From NCBI RefSeq assembly GCF_014844035.1, contig NZ_CP062159.1, forward strand, positions 2,480,001 through 2,544,000: 64,000 bases of DNA, given 5' to 3'. This document shows, one piece after another, positions 53,083 through 63,042 of this stretch. The notes below the pieces were generated by a model. That model was not told the origin of the DNA. It was given only the letters and a program-made list of their open reading frames with translations, and did not search any database. A program made the translations under genes and the position numbers. Within the stretch, counting starts at the first letter, position 1; each line of letters opens with the position of its first letter. This stretch comes from Flavobacterium sp. MDT1-60. GTDB lineage: Bacteria > Bacteroidota > Bacteroidia > Flavobacteriales > Flavobacteriaceae.

Positions 53083-53625
53083 ATGAAAAAAAAATACTTG
53101 TTCTTATTTCTAGCTGTTCTTTTTTTAAATACTATTCAGGCACAGGATGAAGCAGTTACATCCGTTCAAAAAAATCAATTTAAGGTTAATATGTTTTTAC
53201 CAGGCTTCGTTTATGAACATGGTTTTGATTCTAAAAACACTTTGTACTCTGAAGCAAGTTTAGGTTTAGGATTCTCTGCGAATTCTTACGATTCAAATTT
53301 TGCTTTTTTTCCACAAATCGTTGAACAATTTCGTCATTATTACAATCTTGAAAAAAGAGCTGCAAAAGGGAAAAGAACCGCTTTTAATTCGGGAAATTAT
53401 CTTGGCTTAGTTGCGGCTTATAATTTTGAATCTATTTCGACAAATGATAAATATAGCGAAGCGGTTCCTTCATTCACAGTAGGGGCGCTTTGGGGATTTC
53501 AACGTACTTACAAAAGAAAGTTTAATCTGGAGTTTAGTGCAGGCCCGGGAGTGAATTTTGATAAATACGATACTGAATTTGTGCCCCTTGTAAACTTTAC
53601 CTTAGGCTGGGTAATTGGGAATTAA
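53083..53625 (+). CDS. Outer-membrane beta-barrel-like protein, unknown
   Basis: 180 aa from the ATG at 53083 with a signal peptide (ending NTIQAQ), then alternating strands typical of a small beta-barrel ending in an aromatic/polar C-terminus (NFTLGWVIGN). An upstream in-frame TTG (53041) lies before the TATTTTTG box at 53053-53060 and is not used. No specific family is recognised. Confidence 0.8.
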   Translation: MKKKYLFLFLAVLFLNTIQAQDEAVTSVQKNQFKVNMFLPGFVYEHGFDSKNTLYSEASLGLGFSANSYDSNFAFFPQIVEQFRHYYNLEKRAAKGKRTAFNSGNYLGLVAAYNFESISTNDKYSEAVPSFTVGALWGFQRTYKRKFNLEFSAGPGVNFDKYDTEFVPLVNFTLGWVIGN

Positions 53626-53643
53626 TTTTATAAGAAAACATTT

Positions 53644-53669
53644 AAAAGCTCTGATTCGTCAGGGCTTTT
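53644..53669. terminator. Bidirectional terminator overlapping the response-regulator 3' end
   Basis: aaaagctctga pairs with tcagggctttt across ttcg with one wobble. It includes the last codons and stop codon of the minus-strand response regulator (53659) and also serves the convergent beta-barrel gene. Confidence 0.75.
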
Positions 53670-54348
53670 CTATTTTAAATTCCAAACCAATATTACGAAC
53701 ACTTTCAATCTTGATTTTTGGATCTGAATTAAAATATTTTCTAAGCCTGCTGATAAAAACATCCATACTTCGCCCTGAGAAATAATCGTCTTTTTTCCAG
53801 ACAGACATTAAAATTTGATCTCTCTTTAATAACTGGTTGTTGTTTAGATATAAATACTCAATGAGAGAAGCTTCTTTCTCTGTGAGCTGCTGAACGTGGT
53901 TTTTATTATTGAGGGTTAATCTTTCATTATCAAAAATATAAGAGCCAATTTCAATTATATTATTTCCATCCAGACTTCTCTTTTGTTCGATTCTCTTTAA
54001 AATATTCTGCAAACGCAGAATTAGTTCGTCGACTTCAAAAGGTTTTATGATATAGTCGTCTGCACCTAGTTTTAATCCAATGATTTTGTCTTCTTTTAAC
54101 TTTCTTGCCGTTAGAAAAATGAATGGAATTTCGGGATTGATTGTAATTATTTTTTCGGCCAATGAAAATCCGTCCAATTTGGGCATCATTACATCAAAAA
54201 CACAAATATCAAAAGCTTGGTTTTTAAAATAGTCTAAAGCTATTTCTCCATTTTCTGCCCAGATTACTTCAAATTGATGCAGTTCTAAATATTGTTTTAA
54301 AATTGCAGCAAAATCAAAATCGTCTTCGGCTAAAAGTAATTTTTTCAA
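53659..54348 (-). CDS. OmpR-family response regulator
   Basis: 229 aa: receiver domain (about 1-115) with phosphoacceptor Asp in FDVMMPKLDG and the conserved Lys in DDYIIKPFE, then an OmpR-type winged-helix DNA-binding domain (about 130-227, LTEKEASLIEYLYLN, RSMDVFISRLRKYF). It forms a pair with the histidine kinase upstream (10-bp gap). A possible target is the divergent beta-barrel gene at 56014. Confidence 0.95.
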   Translation of the reverse strand: MKKLLLAEDDFDFAAILKQYLELHQFEVIWAENGEIALDYFKNQAFDICVFDVMMPKLDGFSLAEKIITINPEIPFIFLTARKLKEDKIIGLKLGADDYIIKPFEVDELILRLQNILKRIEQKRSLDGNNIIEIGSYIFDNERLTLNNKNHVQQLTEKEASLIEYLYLNNNQLLKRDQILMSVWKKDDYFSGRSMDVFISRLRKYFNSDPKIKIESVRNIGLEFKIEKP

Positions 54349-54358
54349 AATAAGGTAA

Positions 54359-55717
54359 TTAAACTTTTAATAAAATAGTAAACTGCGTTCCTTTTCCTAA
54401 ATCACTGACAACATTAACAGAGCCCTGATGCGCTTTTATAATTTGATCTACATAATAAAGACCTAAACCTAACCCTTTTGTATTGTGCAGGTTTCCTTGT
54501 TGTACGCGATAAAACTTGTCAAAAAGAAGCGATTGCTTGTTCTTTTCAATTCCGATTCCGTCATCTTCAATACTGATAGAAAACTGATTTTCTATGATTC
54601 TGGTTTTTATTGTAATCGTTTTTGAACCATATTTTACAGCATTTTCCAAAACATTTAAAAAAGCGGTTGTCAGATGGAATTTATCTAAAACCAAAATTGT
54701 TTTCTGAGTTTGAAAATCGGTTTTAAGATTAATTTTTGGAAATGTAATTTTAAAATCATTTACAATTGAGAGCAAAAAATCTTCGGTTTCTATTTTTTCT
54801 TTTTGCAATTCGATTTCATTTTCTGCCAATGAATTTGCCATAACCTGATCAATTAAATTTTGAAGGCGATTGTTCTGGCGCGAAATCGTATTGACTATCG
54901 CATTAAAATTTTCATCGTTGTCACGAATGTTTTTCTGTTCCAAAATTTTGGTAGAGATACCTAAAGTTGCCAATGGTGTTTTGAGTTCATGCGTGATATT
55001 ATTGATAAAATCAGTTTTAACATCACTCACTTTTTTCTGTTTGATTAAAGCTTTAATGGCAATTACAAAAAGAGTTATGAGCGTTAAAATGGAAAGTAAG
55101 GATAAAATTAAAACTAAAGTCATCCGTCTTAAAATAATCATTTCCCAATCAATAACAGAAACATACATCGAATCTTCCGTCAATAATTTATAATCCTGAT
55201 TTTCAAAAGTTCCGTTTGTTGTTCCAACATAATTGCGAACCAAAAAGGCATGATTTAAAGAAGCTAAATTGCCGTATAATTTGTTTTGAATAAAGGGTTT
55301 TTCAGAAAAAATAGTATCTGCTTTTTTTGCGTTTTTATACAGTATATATTTGTTCAGCACGATTGCAAAATCAATTTTCAGATTGGGTAAGTCTCTTTCA
55401 AATTTCCGTTTGATTTTCTGCGTTAATGCATCGCTAAATTCACTTTCAAGAATGGCTTTTTTAATGTCAATTTTATTCGTTTTTCCCTGAAGATAATTCT
55501 CTGATAATTGTTTGTATAGTGCTTCTTTTTTAGAGACAATAACGGAATCTATATCACTGTAATTATTTGAAATCTGAGCAATTTCATTTTTGATTTCAGT
55601 ATGAAACTGCGCCACTTTAAAATCATAAGTGGTTTTTACCAAATAGCATTGCACAGTCGATAAAACGATCAGCGCGACAATCGAAAATGCTATTAATAAA
55701 TTGATTCTTTGTTTCAT
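54359..55717 (-). CDS. Sensor histidine kinase
   Basis: Membrane sensor of 452 aa from the Met at 55717. An earlier frame start at 55774 adds residues translated from an intergenic repeat and is rejected. Two transmembrane helices (about 5-28 and 196-220) enclose a periplasmic sensor region. The HisKA phosphoacceptor is in NNITHELKTPLATLG, with HATPase N-box NVLENAVKYG, G1 DDGIGIE and G2 GLGLGLYY. The stimulus is unknown. It works with the adjoining OmpR-type regulator. Confidence 0.94.
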   Translation of the reverse strand: MKQRINLLIAFSIVALIVLSTVQCYLVKTTYDFKVAQFHTEIKNEIAQISNNYSDIDSVIVSKKEALYKQLSENYLQGKTNKIDIKKAILESEFSDALTQKIKRKFERDLPNLKIDFAIVLNKYILYKNAKKADTIFSEKPFIQNKLYGNLASLNHAFLVRNYVGTTNGTFENQDYKLLTEDSMYVSVIDWEMIILRRMTLVLILSLLSILTLITLFVIAIKALIKQKKVSDVKTDFINNITHELKTPLATLGISTKILEQKNIRDNDENFNAIVNTISRQNNRLQNLIDQVMANSLAENEIELQKEKIETEDFLLSIVNDFKITFPKINLKTDFQTQKTILVLDKFHLTTAFLNVLENAVKYGSKTITIKTRIIENQFSISIEDDGIGIEKNKQSLLFDKFYRVQQGNLHNTKGLGLGLYYVDQIIKAHQGSVNVVSDLGKGTQFTILLKV

Positions 55718-55740
55718 TAGTTTTTTATGGCTCGCGGATG

Positions 55741-55847
55741 ACGCGGATTTACACGGATTTATTTTATTTTTCACGCAGATTTAAAATGATTTTAGCAGAT
55801 TAAAATTGATCTTTTTAAATCTGCTTCAATCTGCGGAATCTGCGTGA
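55741..55847. repeat. Nested inverted repeat between the kinase and the beta-barrel gene
   Basis: Outer arms tcacgcagat (55771-55780) and atctgcgtga (55838-55847); inner arms agcagatt (55794-55801) and aatctgct (55819-55826). Direct words gacgcggattt / cacggattt precede it. It belongs to the dispersed family noted at 42242. Confidence 0.75.
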
Positions 55848-56013
55848 GATTACTGAACGCTGATCAGTAAAATCTGTGGGCAAATTTTCTCAATTCAAAA
55901 TTAATGCTTTTACGGTATAAAAAGCACGTTAACTCCGCATTAACCTTCAATTAACCTTCGCAACCTTTTTTTAGAAGCACTTTTGTATTCAATCTAAACC
56001 AAAATCTTTTTAA

Positions 56014-58129
56014 ATGAATGTTTATTTGCCGCTAAAACTTTTTATAATCCTATTGTTGTTTTGTTTTTCTCTTTTTGGAAATGCCCAAAATAAAACACCA
56101 AAAGATAGTATTTCGAATAACCTAAACGAAGTTGTTATTACTCAAAATAAAAAATCATTTTCGAATCAAAATGGGAATATAAAATTGGATGTTTCTAATT
56201 CAATTTACAATGCGATCCCGAATACTTTAGATCTATTAGCCAAAATGCCAACGGTTCAAATTAGTGCTGATCGGGAAAGTATTTCGGTTATCGGAAAAGG
56301 AAACCCGCTAATTTATATTGACAATCAAAAGGTCGGTATGAACGATTTAAATGCTTTGGCTGTCGCCGATATCAAAACGATCGAAATTATTCAGAATCCG
56401 TCTTCTAAGTATGAAGCAGAGGGTCGCGTTGTGATTTTGATTACAAGAAAGTTTAGTAAAAAAGACAGTTTTAGAACGAAGATTTCTGAGGTAGCTTCGT
56501 TTAAAAAAAACTATAACAATTATCTCGGATTCAACTCTAATTTCAAAAAAAATAAACTGGAGTTGAAAGCTAATTTTAACTACAATCGATTAAATCCTTG
56601 GGAAGGTCATAGTATCGATTATCAAATTCCAACAGCAGAAATTGCTTCTAAGTATGATGTGACGGCCGATACAAAAAGAAAACAATATGTTTTTGGCAGT
56701 GGGTTATTTTACAAAATAAATGAAGATGATTATTTTTCGATTAATATTAATGGTAAGTTACAATCTGATGCTTTTCCGATCAATACGATAACGGATAATA
56801 AGAATAAAGATACAGAAAATAAAGTTTTGACTTTTAGCGATAATGATAGTAAAAAGAATTTTGTAAACTCATTTTTAAATTATCAGAAAAAAATAAAACC
56901 GATTGATGCGCAGATCTTTACAGGCTTACAATATTCTAATTTCGATCAGAGATTGTTTACGGAAGTAAATAATAATTATAACGATACACAATTTGAATTG
57001 GCTCAAATCAGGGATCAGAAATTTCAAATAAATTATTTTTCAGGAAGAATTGATATTGAGAAAAAGCTCAAAAATGAAATGAAATTTGAAATAGGCGGAC
57101 TGTATTCATCCGCAAATTCTAAATCTGATGTTGCTATTTTTTATACGGAAAACAATCAGAATCAATTAAGCAACTATGACTTTAAAGAGGAAAATTTATC
57201 AGGATATACTCAATTGTCCGGTAAAATTAAAAAAAGCCGGTTTCTCGCTTGGTTTTAGGGTTGAAAACTCAAGTATAATTGGAAAATTTAGAGATGATGC
57301 TTTACCATTATTGGATAAAAAGTACACAAATTTTTTTCCGAAAGCACAGTTTACATTTCCAATCGACAGTCTTAAAAGTATTTCTGTTAACTACGCTAAA
57401 AGTATTAGAAGGCCCAATTATTCATCTCTAAGTCAGGGAGCCACTTACATTAATCCTTATTTTTTATATGCAAGGAATATTAATTTGGGTCCAACAATTA
57501 TTAACGAAATTTCGACCACTTTTCAATATCATGATAAATCGGTTAAATTGGGTTATACTTACGCCAAAGATCCTGTCCACAACAGTTTTTCGTTTGACGA
57601 TCAAAAAAATATAATGACTTTTCAAGATATAAATTTTGATAAAAGTTCTGGATTTACAGCCGATTTTACATTGCCGTTCACGCATAAATTTTGGACAGCC
57701 TCTAATTCTTTGGTTTTTATTTTAGAAAAAATTGAAGATAAATCTGCGGCATTCCTGGCGTCAAAACCATATTGCTATTATAGCTCAAATAACGAATTTA
57801 AACTTCCAAAAGAGTATTCTTTTGTTTTGAATTTTTGGGGATTAACAAAGCAATATACTGGTGTTTTTGTGACAAACCCCAGATTTATAGTCGATATGGC
57901 GGTTTCAAAAACGTTTATTAAAAAATGGAATTGCACCTTAAGCTGTAATAACGTTTTTAAAAATAATATTGAAACAGAAAAATTTACTATTAATACTGTC
58001 AATTCTAAGGCAAGATATGTCGTCGATAATCATGAGATTTCTTTAACAATAAAATATTCTTTTGGAAAGGTAAAAGAGACAGAGTTTAAAGAGAAAAATA
58101 ACGACGAAAATCAAGACAGAGTTAGATAA
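56014..58129 (+). pseudogene. TonB-type outer-membrane beta-barrel protein, frameshifted
   Basis: The 5' part (to 57258) has a signal peptide (ending FGNAQ), a plug-like domain (about 40-145, LLAKMPTVQIS, NPSSKYEAEGRVVILITRK) and part of a barrel. The 3' part continues the barrel in another frame (KKAGFSLGFRVENSS) to 58129. An A7 run at 57229-57235 where six A would keep frame causes the break. Restored length is about 704 aa, of the outer_membrane beta-barrel (OMP_b-brl_3) type. It is divergent from the two-component genes, which may control it. A lesion and a homopolymer error are both possible. Confidence 0.85.
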
Positions 58130-58144
58130 AACATAAAAAGGAAA

Positions 58145-58750
58145 CTATCCTTCGTCTTCTTCGGTAACTTTTACAGATGAATCGTCCGGTAATTCTTCAT
58201 CATCATCCGTAGAATTCAATTCGAAGAAACTGAAAAAAGAACCTCCATAATTTTTCTGAAAAGAAAAATTGCTTAAATGCTCCATTTTGGTATATTTTGA
58301 ATGTTCGATAATCATCATGCCATCTTCATGCAATAAATCTCTTTCAAAAACAGTCAGCACTATTTTTTCAAAAGCAGCCTGATCTAATCCGTAAGGCGGA
58401 TCGGCAAAAATAATGTCGTACGAGGTTTTGCAGTTTTCCAGAAATTTAAAAACATCACTTTTGGTTGCAGCGATATTAAAATCATATTCTGATGAAACTT
58501 GTTTGATGAATTTTACACAACCAAAATCACCGTCAACAGAGGTTATTGGTGCACTTCCGCGTGAAGCGAATTCAAAACTAATATTGCCAGTTCCTGAAAA
58601 TAAGTCTAAAACTTTTAAGCTGTCAAAACTAAAATGATTGTTCAAAACATTAAATAATGCTTCTTTACTCATGTCAGTTGTAGGTCTTACAGGAAGGTTT
58701 TTTGGCGGAAAAATGCGGCGTCCTTTGTATTTTCCAGAAATGATTCTCAT
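58145..58750 (-). CDS. rsmD: 16S rRNA (guanine-N2)-methyltransferase RsmD
   Basis: SAM-dependent methylation of G966 of 16S rRNA. 201 aa with MRIISGKYKGRRI at the N-terminus, the motif I VLDLFSGTGNISFE and the catalytic FADPPYGL. A short acidic tail (DDDEELPDDSS) follows the domain. Its start overlaps the stop of the upstream DUF3822 gene by 4 bp (ATGA type), so the two are translationally coupled. Confidence 0.95.
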   Translation of the reverse strand: MRIISGKYKGRRIFPPKNLPVRPTTDMSKEALFNVLNNHFSFDSLKVLDLFSGTGNISFEFASRGSAPITSVDGDFGCVKFIKQVSSEYDFNIAATKSDVFKFLENCKTSYDIIFADPPYGLDQAAFEKIVLTVFERDLLHEDGMMIIEHSKYTKMEHLSNFSFQKNYGGSFFSFFELNSTDDDEELPDDSSVKVTEEDEG

Positions 58751-59568
58751 GATTGAAATAAGATATAATGTTTTTGATTTTGTGCGACAGAAAAATTGTT
58801 TTTTTCTTGTAATGTGCTTACATCTAAGAAGGAAACATTACGAATGTATTTATACGCGATGGCATAAAAAGGGTCATTTTTTTCTATAGTACCTAACAAT
58901 TCGAGTGGAAAAACCTCTGGATTTAAATTCGATTGTTCGGCCGTAAAAAGGATATAATAGATGAAATCTTCAGGCGTCTGATATTCAAAAGAATTGAATA
59001 ACAATAGTTTTTGATTTTGAACTACGATAATTTCAAAATGCTCCGGATTAAAATTAACGATCATTTTTTTGTCGTCATTATTTCTTGAAGCGTCAAGAAT
59101 TTTTTCGACTAAAATGCTATTAACATGTTTGTAATCAAAAGATCCAACATTGTCAATCAGGAAATTATTGATGTTTACATACGGAATGTAAACTGCATTC
59201 ATTTCATAATTTGAAATGGTGTCGAAAGTAAAAAAATCAGTTTCAAATACCTTTGTATTGTATTGTAAATAGCTGCCCAAATAATTTTCATCAAAAAGCG
59301 CAGTTGGAACAAAAGTCGAAAGATTGTTATTATGAATTACCATAATTTCGTCATAAGTATCTTTTAGTTCCGGATATTTTTTAAAAGCATCACTAAATGA
59401 TTCTTCAATTTTATTTGCCTTTTGAGTCGGATCAAAATGAATTTCATTAAACGAAGTAATGGTATTATTTAAGGTGTCAAAACAACAAAAAGAAAATCCG
59501 GTCAGGGAAACCTGAATAGAAAGCTTTTTATAATTTTTTGATGTAATATTAGTATTTTGAAATGCCAT
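58747..59568 (-). CDS. DUF3822 family protein
   Basis: 273 aa, soluble, alpha/beta: KLSIQVSLTGFSFCCFD at the N-terminus, EIMVIHNNNLSTFVPTALFDE in the middle, and NFNPEHFEIIVVQNQKLLLFNSFEYQTPEDFIYYILF. The fold is ASKHA-like by pattern. The family is known from Bacteroidetes and usually sits next to rsmD, as here, but its role is unknown. Confidence 0.88.
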   Translation of the reverse strand: MAFQNTNITSKNYKKLSIQVSLTGFSFCCFDTLNNTITSFNEIHFDPTQKANKIEESFSDAFKKYPELKDTYDEIMVIHNNNLSTFVPTALFDENYLGSYLQYNTKVFETDFFTFDTISNYEMNAVYIPYVNINNFLIDNVGSFDYKHVNSILVEKILDASRNNDDKKMIVNFNPEHFEIIVVQNQKLLLFNSFEYQTPEDFIYYILFTAEQSNLNPEVFPLELLGTIEKNDPFYAIAYKYIRNVSFLDVSTLQEKNNFSVAQNQKHYILFQS

Positions 59569-59973
59569 AATTTGATTTTCAATTCATTACCTGTTGTGGT
59601 ATCAAGAAAGAATTTAATTCGAACACAAACTTACAAATTAAAAAGCAAGAATAATAATTGCAATTTCAAAAAACAATTTTAAATAGATTTTAAGGCAATG
59701 TTAAGCTTTTTTCCACCACATAAGTGGTAAAAAAATAAAATCCCAATTTTTTAAATTCCAACCTCAAATAAATCTTTTTTTGAAGCTCTTTGCTTTAATG
59801 AATCAGTTTAATGCGTCAGTTTGTTTTTTAATATTTGTATCGTTTTAAATACTTATGATTTAATTTTATTTTTTTGAAATTGTCATTATATTGGAATTTG
59901 GAGTTTAAAATTGGAATTTTATAAATTGATATTGCCATTTAAAAAACCGTACTTTGTATTTCAATTTTACCTT
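59569..59973. other. 405-bp intergenic region without a gene
   Basis: Divergent region between the DUF3822 gene and the helicase. It holds a weak hairpin (accac ataa gtggt inside T and A tracts, near 59714-59730) and word-type repeats (aaatcccaattttttaaattcc near 59740; ttggaatttggagtttaaaattgg near 59890) related to the 12037 terminator arms and to the dnaX linker. No small gene is seen. Confidence 0.5.
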
Positions 59974-61398
59974 ATGAATTCAGCACTGTTTTACGGCGTT
60001 TTACAAAGAAAATTTCCTTTTGCACCTACTTATAAACAAGATATTTTTTTTCAAAAAATCGCCATTTTTTTAACCGAACCTGCTAATGATACCATTTTTG
60101 TATTGAAAGGATATGCGGGAACCGGAAAAACAACGGTGATTTCGACTATTGTAAATAATCTGGGGGAAATTAATAAGAAGTTTGTTTTGCTTGCACCAAC
60201 AGGTCGTGCGGCAAAAGTAATTGCCAATTACTCGAATACGCCTGCTTTTACAATTCATAAAAAAATATATTTCCCTAAAAAATCATCTGGCGGAGGCGTG
60301 GCTTTTACCAAACAGGTCAACAAACATAAAAACACGATTTTTATTGTCGATGAGGCGTCGATGATTTCTGATAGTAATTCGGATTCGAAGCTGTACGATA
60401 ATGGATCCCTTTTGGACGATTTGATTCAGTATGTTTATTCGGGAACCAATTGCAAAATGATTCTTTTGGGAGATACCGCCCAGTTGCCTCCGGTGAATCT
60501 AGATATTAGCCCTGCGCTTGATATTCAAACTTTGGGCATTCACTACGATAAGGAAGTTGAACATATCGAACTCGACGAAGTAATGCGTCAGGAAGAAAAT
60601 TCCGGAATTTTATACAATGCGACTGAATTACGGGAATTACTAAAAGAAAGCTTTATTACGGAGTTTAAATTCAACGTTAAAAAGTTTAAAGATATCGTTC
60701 GTTTAACGGATGGTTATGATATTCAGGATGCGATAAATACTGCTTACAGCAATTATAGTATAGAAGATACGGCATTTATTGTGCGTTCTAATAAAAGGGC
60801 GAATCAATATAACGAACAGATTAGAACCCGAATTTTATTTAAGGAAAGCGAACTTTCAGTTGGCGATTTTTTGATGGTAGTGAAGAATAATTATTTCTGG
60901 TTAAAAGAAACCGATGAAGCCGGATTTATTGCCAACGGAGATATTATTGAAGTGTTGGAGATGTTCGGAATCAAAGAACTGTACGGTTTTACTTTTGCGA
61001 AAGTAAAAATCAGAATGGTCGATTATCCGGATCAAAAACCTTTTGAAACAGTTTTACTTTTGGACACGATTAAAAGTGAATCTCCGTCCTTAACATATGA
61101 AGAATCAAATCGTTTGTATGAGGAGGTGATGAAAGATTATGAAGATGAAAGTACAAAATATAAGAAATTCCAGAAAGTAAAAGAAAACGAGTATTTCAAC
61201 GGATTACAAGTGAAATTCTCCTACGCCATAACCTGTCATAAATCGCAGGGAGGGCAGTGGGATACCGTTTTTATCGAACAGCCCTATTTACCAAACGGAA
61301 TCGATCGTGATTATATCAGGTGGCTTTATACAGCGATGACACGTGCTAAAAATAAGTTATATTTGATAGGATTTAAAGACGAGAGTTTTATAGAGTAA
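59974..61398 (+). CDS. RecD-like ATP-dependent DNA helicase (AAA_30, SF1B)
   Basis: 474 aa from the ATG at 59974, which starts MNSALFYGVLQRKFPF as in relatives; an earlier frame start at 59911 runs through a repeat. Helicase motifs: Walker A GYAGTGKTT, VDEASMI (motif II), GDTAQLPPV (motif III), DEVMRQ (motif IV region), CHKSQGGQWD (motif V) and YTAMTRAKNKLY (motif VI). It resembles RecD2-type and Dda-like helicases. No RecB or RecC is adjacent. A role in DNA repair or replication is inferred. Confidence 0.92.
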   Translation: MNSALFYGVLQRKFPFAPTYKQDIFFQKIAIFLTEPANDTIFVLKGYAGTGKTTVISTIVNNLGEINKKFVLLAPTGRAAKVIANYSNTPAFTIHKKIYFPKKSSGGGVAFTKQVNKHKNTIFIVDEASMISDSNSDSKLYDNGSLLDDLIQYVYSGTNCKMILLGDTAQLPPVNLDISPALDIQTLGIHYDKEVEHIELDEVMRQEENSGILYNATELRELLKESFITEFKFNVKKFKDIVRLTDGYDIQDAINTAYSNYSIEDTAFIVRSNKRANQYNEQIRTRILFKESELSVGDFLMVVKNNYFWLKETDEAGFIANGDIIEVLEMFGIKELYGFTFAKVKIRMVDYPDQKPFETVLLLDTIKSESPSLTYEESNRLYEEVMKDYEDESTKYKKFQKVKENEYFNGLQVKFSYAITCHKSQGGQWDTVFIEQPYLPNGIDRDYIRWLYTAMTRAKNKLYLIGFKDESFIE

Positions 61399-61404
61399 AG
61401 TTTG

Positions 61405-61475
61405 CCACGAATTAGCACGAATTTATTTTGACAGTGCATTTGTGATAATTCGTGAAATCCGTGTTTAATTATATA
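61405..61475. repeat. Dispersed cacgaatt-type intergenic repeat
   Basis: Starts gccacgaattagcacgaat and ends with the inverted words aattcgtgaaatccgtg. It is related to the second element at 42335-42382. Confidence 0.65.
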
Positions 61476-61480
61476 TTCAG

Positions 61481-62314
61481 ATGACAACACTAAACGACTT
61501 ACATTCGATTTCATCAACGTTTTCGAATACCGATAAAATGCCGGTTTTGTTTTTAGGACACGGCAGTCCGATGAATGCGATAGAAGAAAATCAGTTTGTG
61601 GCTGGTTTTCGTGATTTGGCCAAGACATTGCCACAGCCGAATGCAATTTTGTGTATTTCGGCACATTGGTTTACCAATGGAACGAAGGTTACTTCGATGC
61701 AAATGCCAAGAACCATTCATGATTTTGGAGGTTTTCCGCAGGCACTTTTTGATGTGCAATATCCTGCAAAAGGAAGTCCCGAATTGGCTATTGAAACTAA
61801 AAAGATATTAGAACCGGTTCATGTCGATTTAGACGAACATTGGGGGCTAGATCATGGGGCATGGAGCGTTATCAAACACTTATACCCGGAAGCAAATGTG
61901 CCGGTAATTCAGTTAAGTATTGATTACACGAAATCCGGTCAATATCATTTTGAACTGGCGCAAAAACTGCAATCACTTCGTCATAAAGGTGTTTTAATTA
62001 TTGGAAGTGGAAACATTGTTCACAATTTACGTTTGGTTGATTTCAGGAATTTTGATAAAGATAATTACGGTTTTGATTGGGCAATTGAAGCCAGAGAAAC
62101 CATCAATAATTATTTGTTGGATGGAAATTTTCAGCCTCTAATGGATTATGAAAAAATGAATAAAGCAGTTCAATTGGCAATACCAACTCCGGATCATTAT
62201 TTGCCTTTGTTGTATACTTTAGGTTTAAAAGAAAAGTCAGAAGAATTAAGTTTGTTTAATGATAAATTGCTGGCTGGTTCGTTGAGCATGACTTCGGTTA
62301 AGATTTTTTCATGA
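61481..62314 (+). CDS. LigB/YgiD-type extradiol ring-cleavage dioxygenase
   Basis: 277-aa member of the class III extradiol dioxygenase family related to 4,5-DOPA dioxygenase. Conserved segments are LFLGHGSPMNAIEEN (metal His), CISAHWFTNGTKV, PGAWSV-type WGLDHGAWSVIKHLYP, and GSGNIVHNLR. Cytoplasmic, non-heme iron or zinc dependent. The substrate is not predictable. Its 3' end overlaps the convergent phosphopantetheinyl transferase gene by 17 bp. Confidence 0.93.
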   Translation: MTTLNDLHSISSTFSNTDKMPVLFLGHGSPMNAIEENQFVAGFRDLAKTLPQPNAILCISAHWFTNGTKVTSMQMPRTIHDFGGFPQALFDVQYPAKGSPELAIETKKILEPVHVDLDEHWGLDHGAWSVIKHLYPEANVPVIQLSIDYTKSGQYHFELAQKLQSLRHKGVLIIGSGNIVHNLRLVDFRNFDKDNYGFDWAIEARETINNYLLDGNFQPLMDYEKMNKAVQLAIPTPDHYLPLLYTLGLKEKSEELSLFNDKLLAGSLSMTSVKIFS

Positions 62315-62948
62315 TGCTTATTTTGGAAAGAAAGGTATCAATTATAGGTTTCTTACTCGCTATATTGCATTTGTAGTTTTCATCAATTTTAATTTCTTTA
62401 TAGTAAAACTGAGTAGTATTAATTGTTGTTGTATTCTGTAAAATCTCAAAAGACGCAAAATCTACTGTTTGGCCGTATCCATAAGCTTTTACGATAGCTT
62501 CTTTTTTTGTCCAATAATCATAAAATGCTACTTGGGGGGTTTCAGAAGAAATGATTTTTAACCATTCATTAGGGGGCATTTGCGATTCGAAATTATAAAT
62601 ATTTATGGGGATTATTTTTTCAATATCAATACCAATTTCAGAATCGACTGTTATTGTACAAACGACAATTTCTTCTGAATGAGAAATGCTGAAATGAATT
62701 GGATTTGTTTTAAAATAAGGTTTTCCATACTCATTATAAAGTATGTTCTTTTTATTAAGTTCGATATTGAAAACTTCTTTAATACTTCGAAATAATAGTA
62801 TTCTCCCCAAAATAGACAATTGCGCGTCTTGCCATTTTCTAAATTTGTTTATTTTAGTAATGAAATCAATCGGGAATTTTGGAAGTTCATTTTTTAATAA
62901 ACTTTCGTGGTTTTCTTCACATAAATAAGAGTAGCAGATATAAATCAA
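62298..62948 (-). CDS. Sfp-type 4'-phosphopantetheinyl transferase
   Basis: Transfers phosphopantetheine from CoA to carrier proteins. 216 aa, with the substrate-binding FSISHSEE, the metal motif GIDIEKI and the WTKKEAIVKAYG signature. Sfp-type enzymes usually serve secondary-metabolite synthases. The neighbouring gene upstream on the same strand (94-bp gap with a terminator) has a thioester-reductase-like domain, consistent with a biosynthetic cluster starting at this window edge. Confidence 0.93.
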   Translation of the reverse strand: MIYICYSYLCEENHESLLKNELPKFPIDFITKINKFRKWQDAQLSILGRILLFRSIKEVFNIELNKKNILYNEYGKPYFKTNPIHFSISHSEEIVVCTITVDSEIGIDIEKIIPINIYNFESQMPPNEWLKIISSETPQVAFYDYWTKKEAIVKAYGYGQTVDFASFEILQNTTTINTTQFYYKEIKIDENYKCNIASKKPIIDTFLSKISIMKKS

Positions 62949-62991
62949 AATGGTATTGATATTAAAATTTGTTAGATAAAGAATTATAGAA

Positions 62992-63035
62992 ATAATAAAA
63001 GGGATAACATGATTTTATGTTATCCCTTTTATTAT
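62992..63035 (-). terminator. Terminator of the thioester-reductase-like gene
   Basis: Perfect 19-bp stem (62992-63010 with 63017-63035) around gatttt; the core reads aaaagggataacat. It stands 8 bp after the stop codon on the - strand and may reduce readthrough into the transferase gene. Confidence 0.85.
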
Positions 63036-63042
63036 AGCAATT

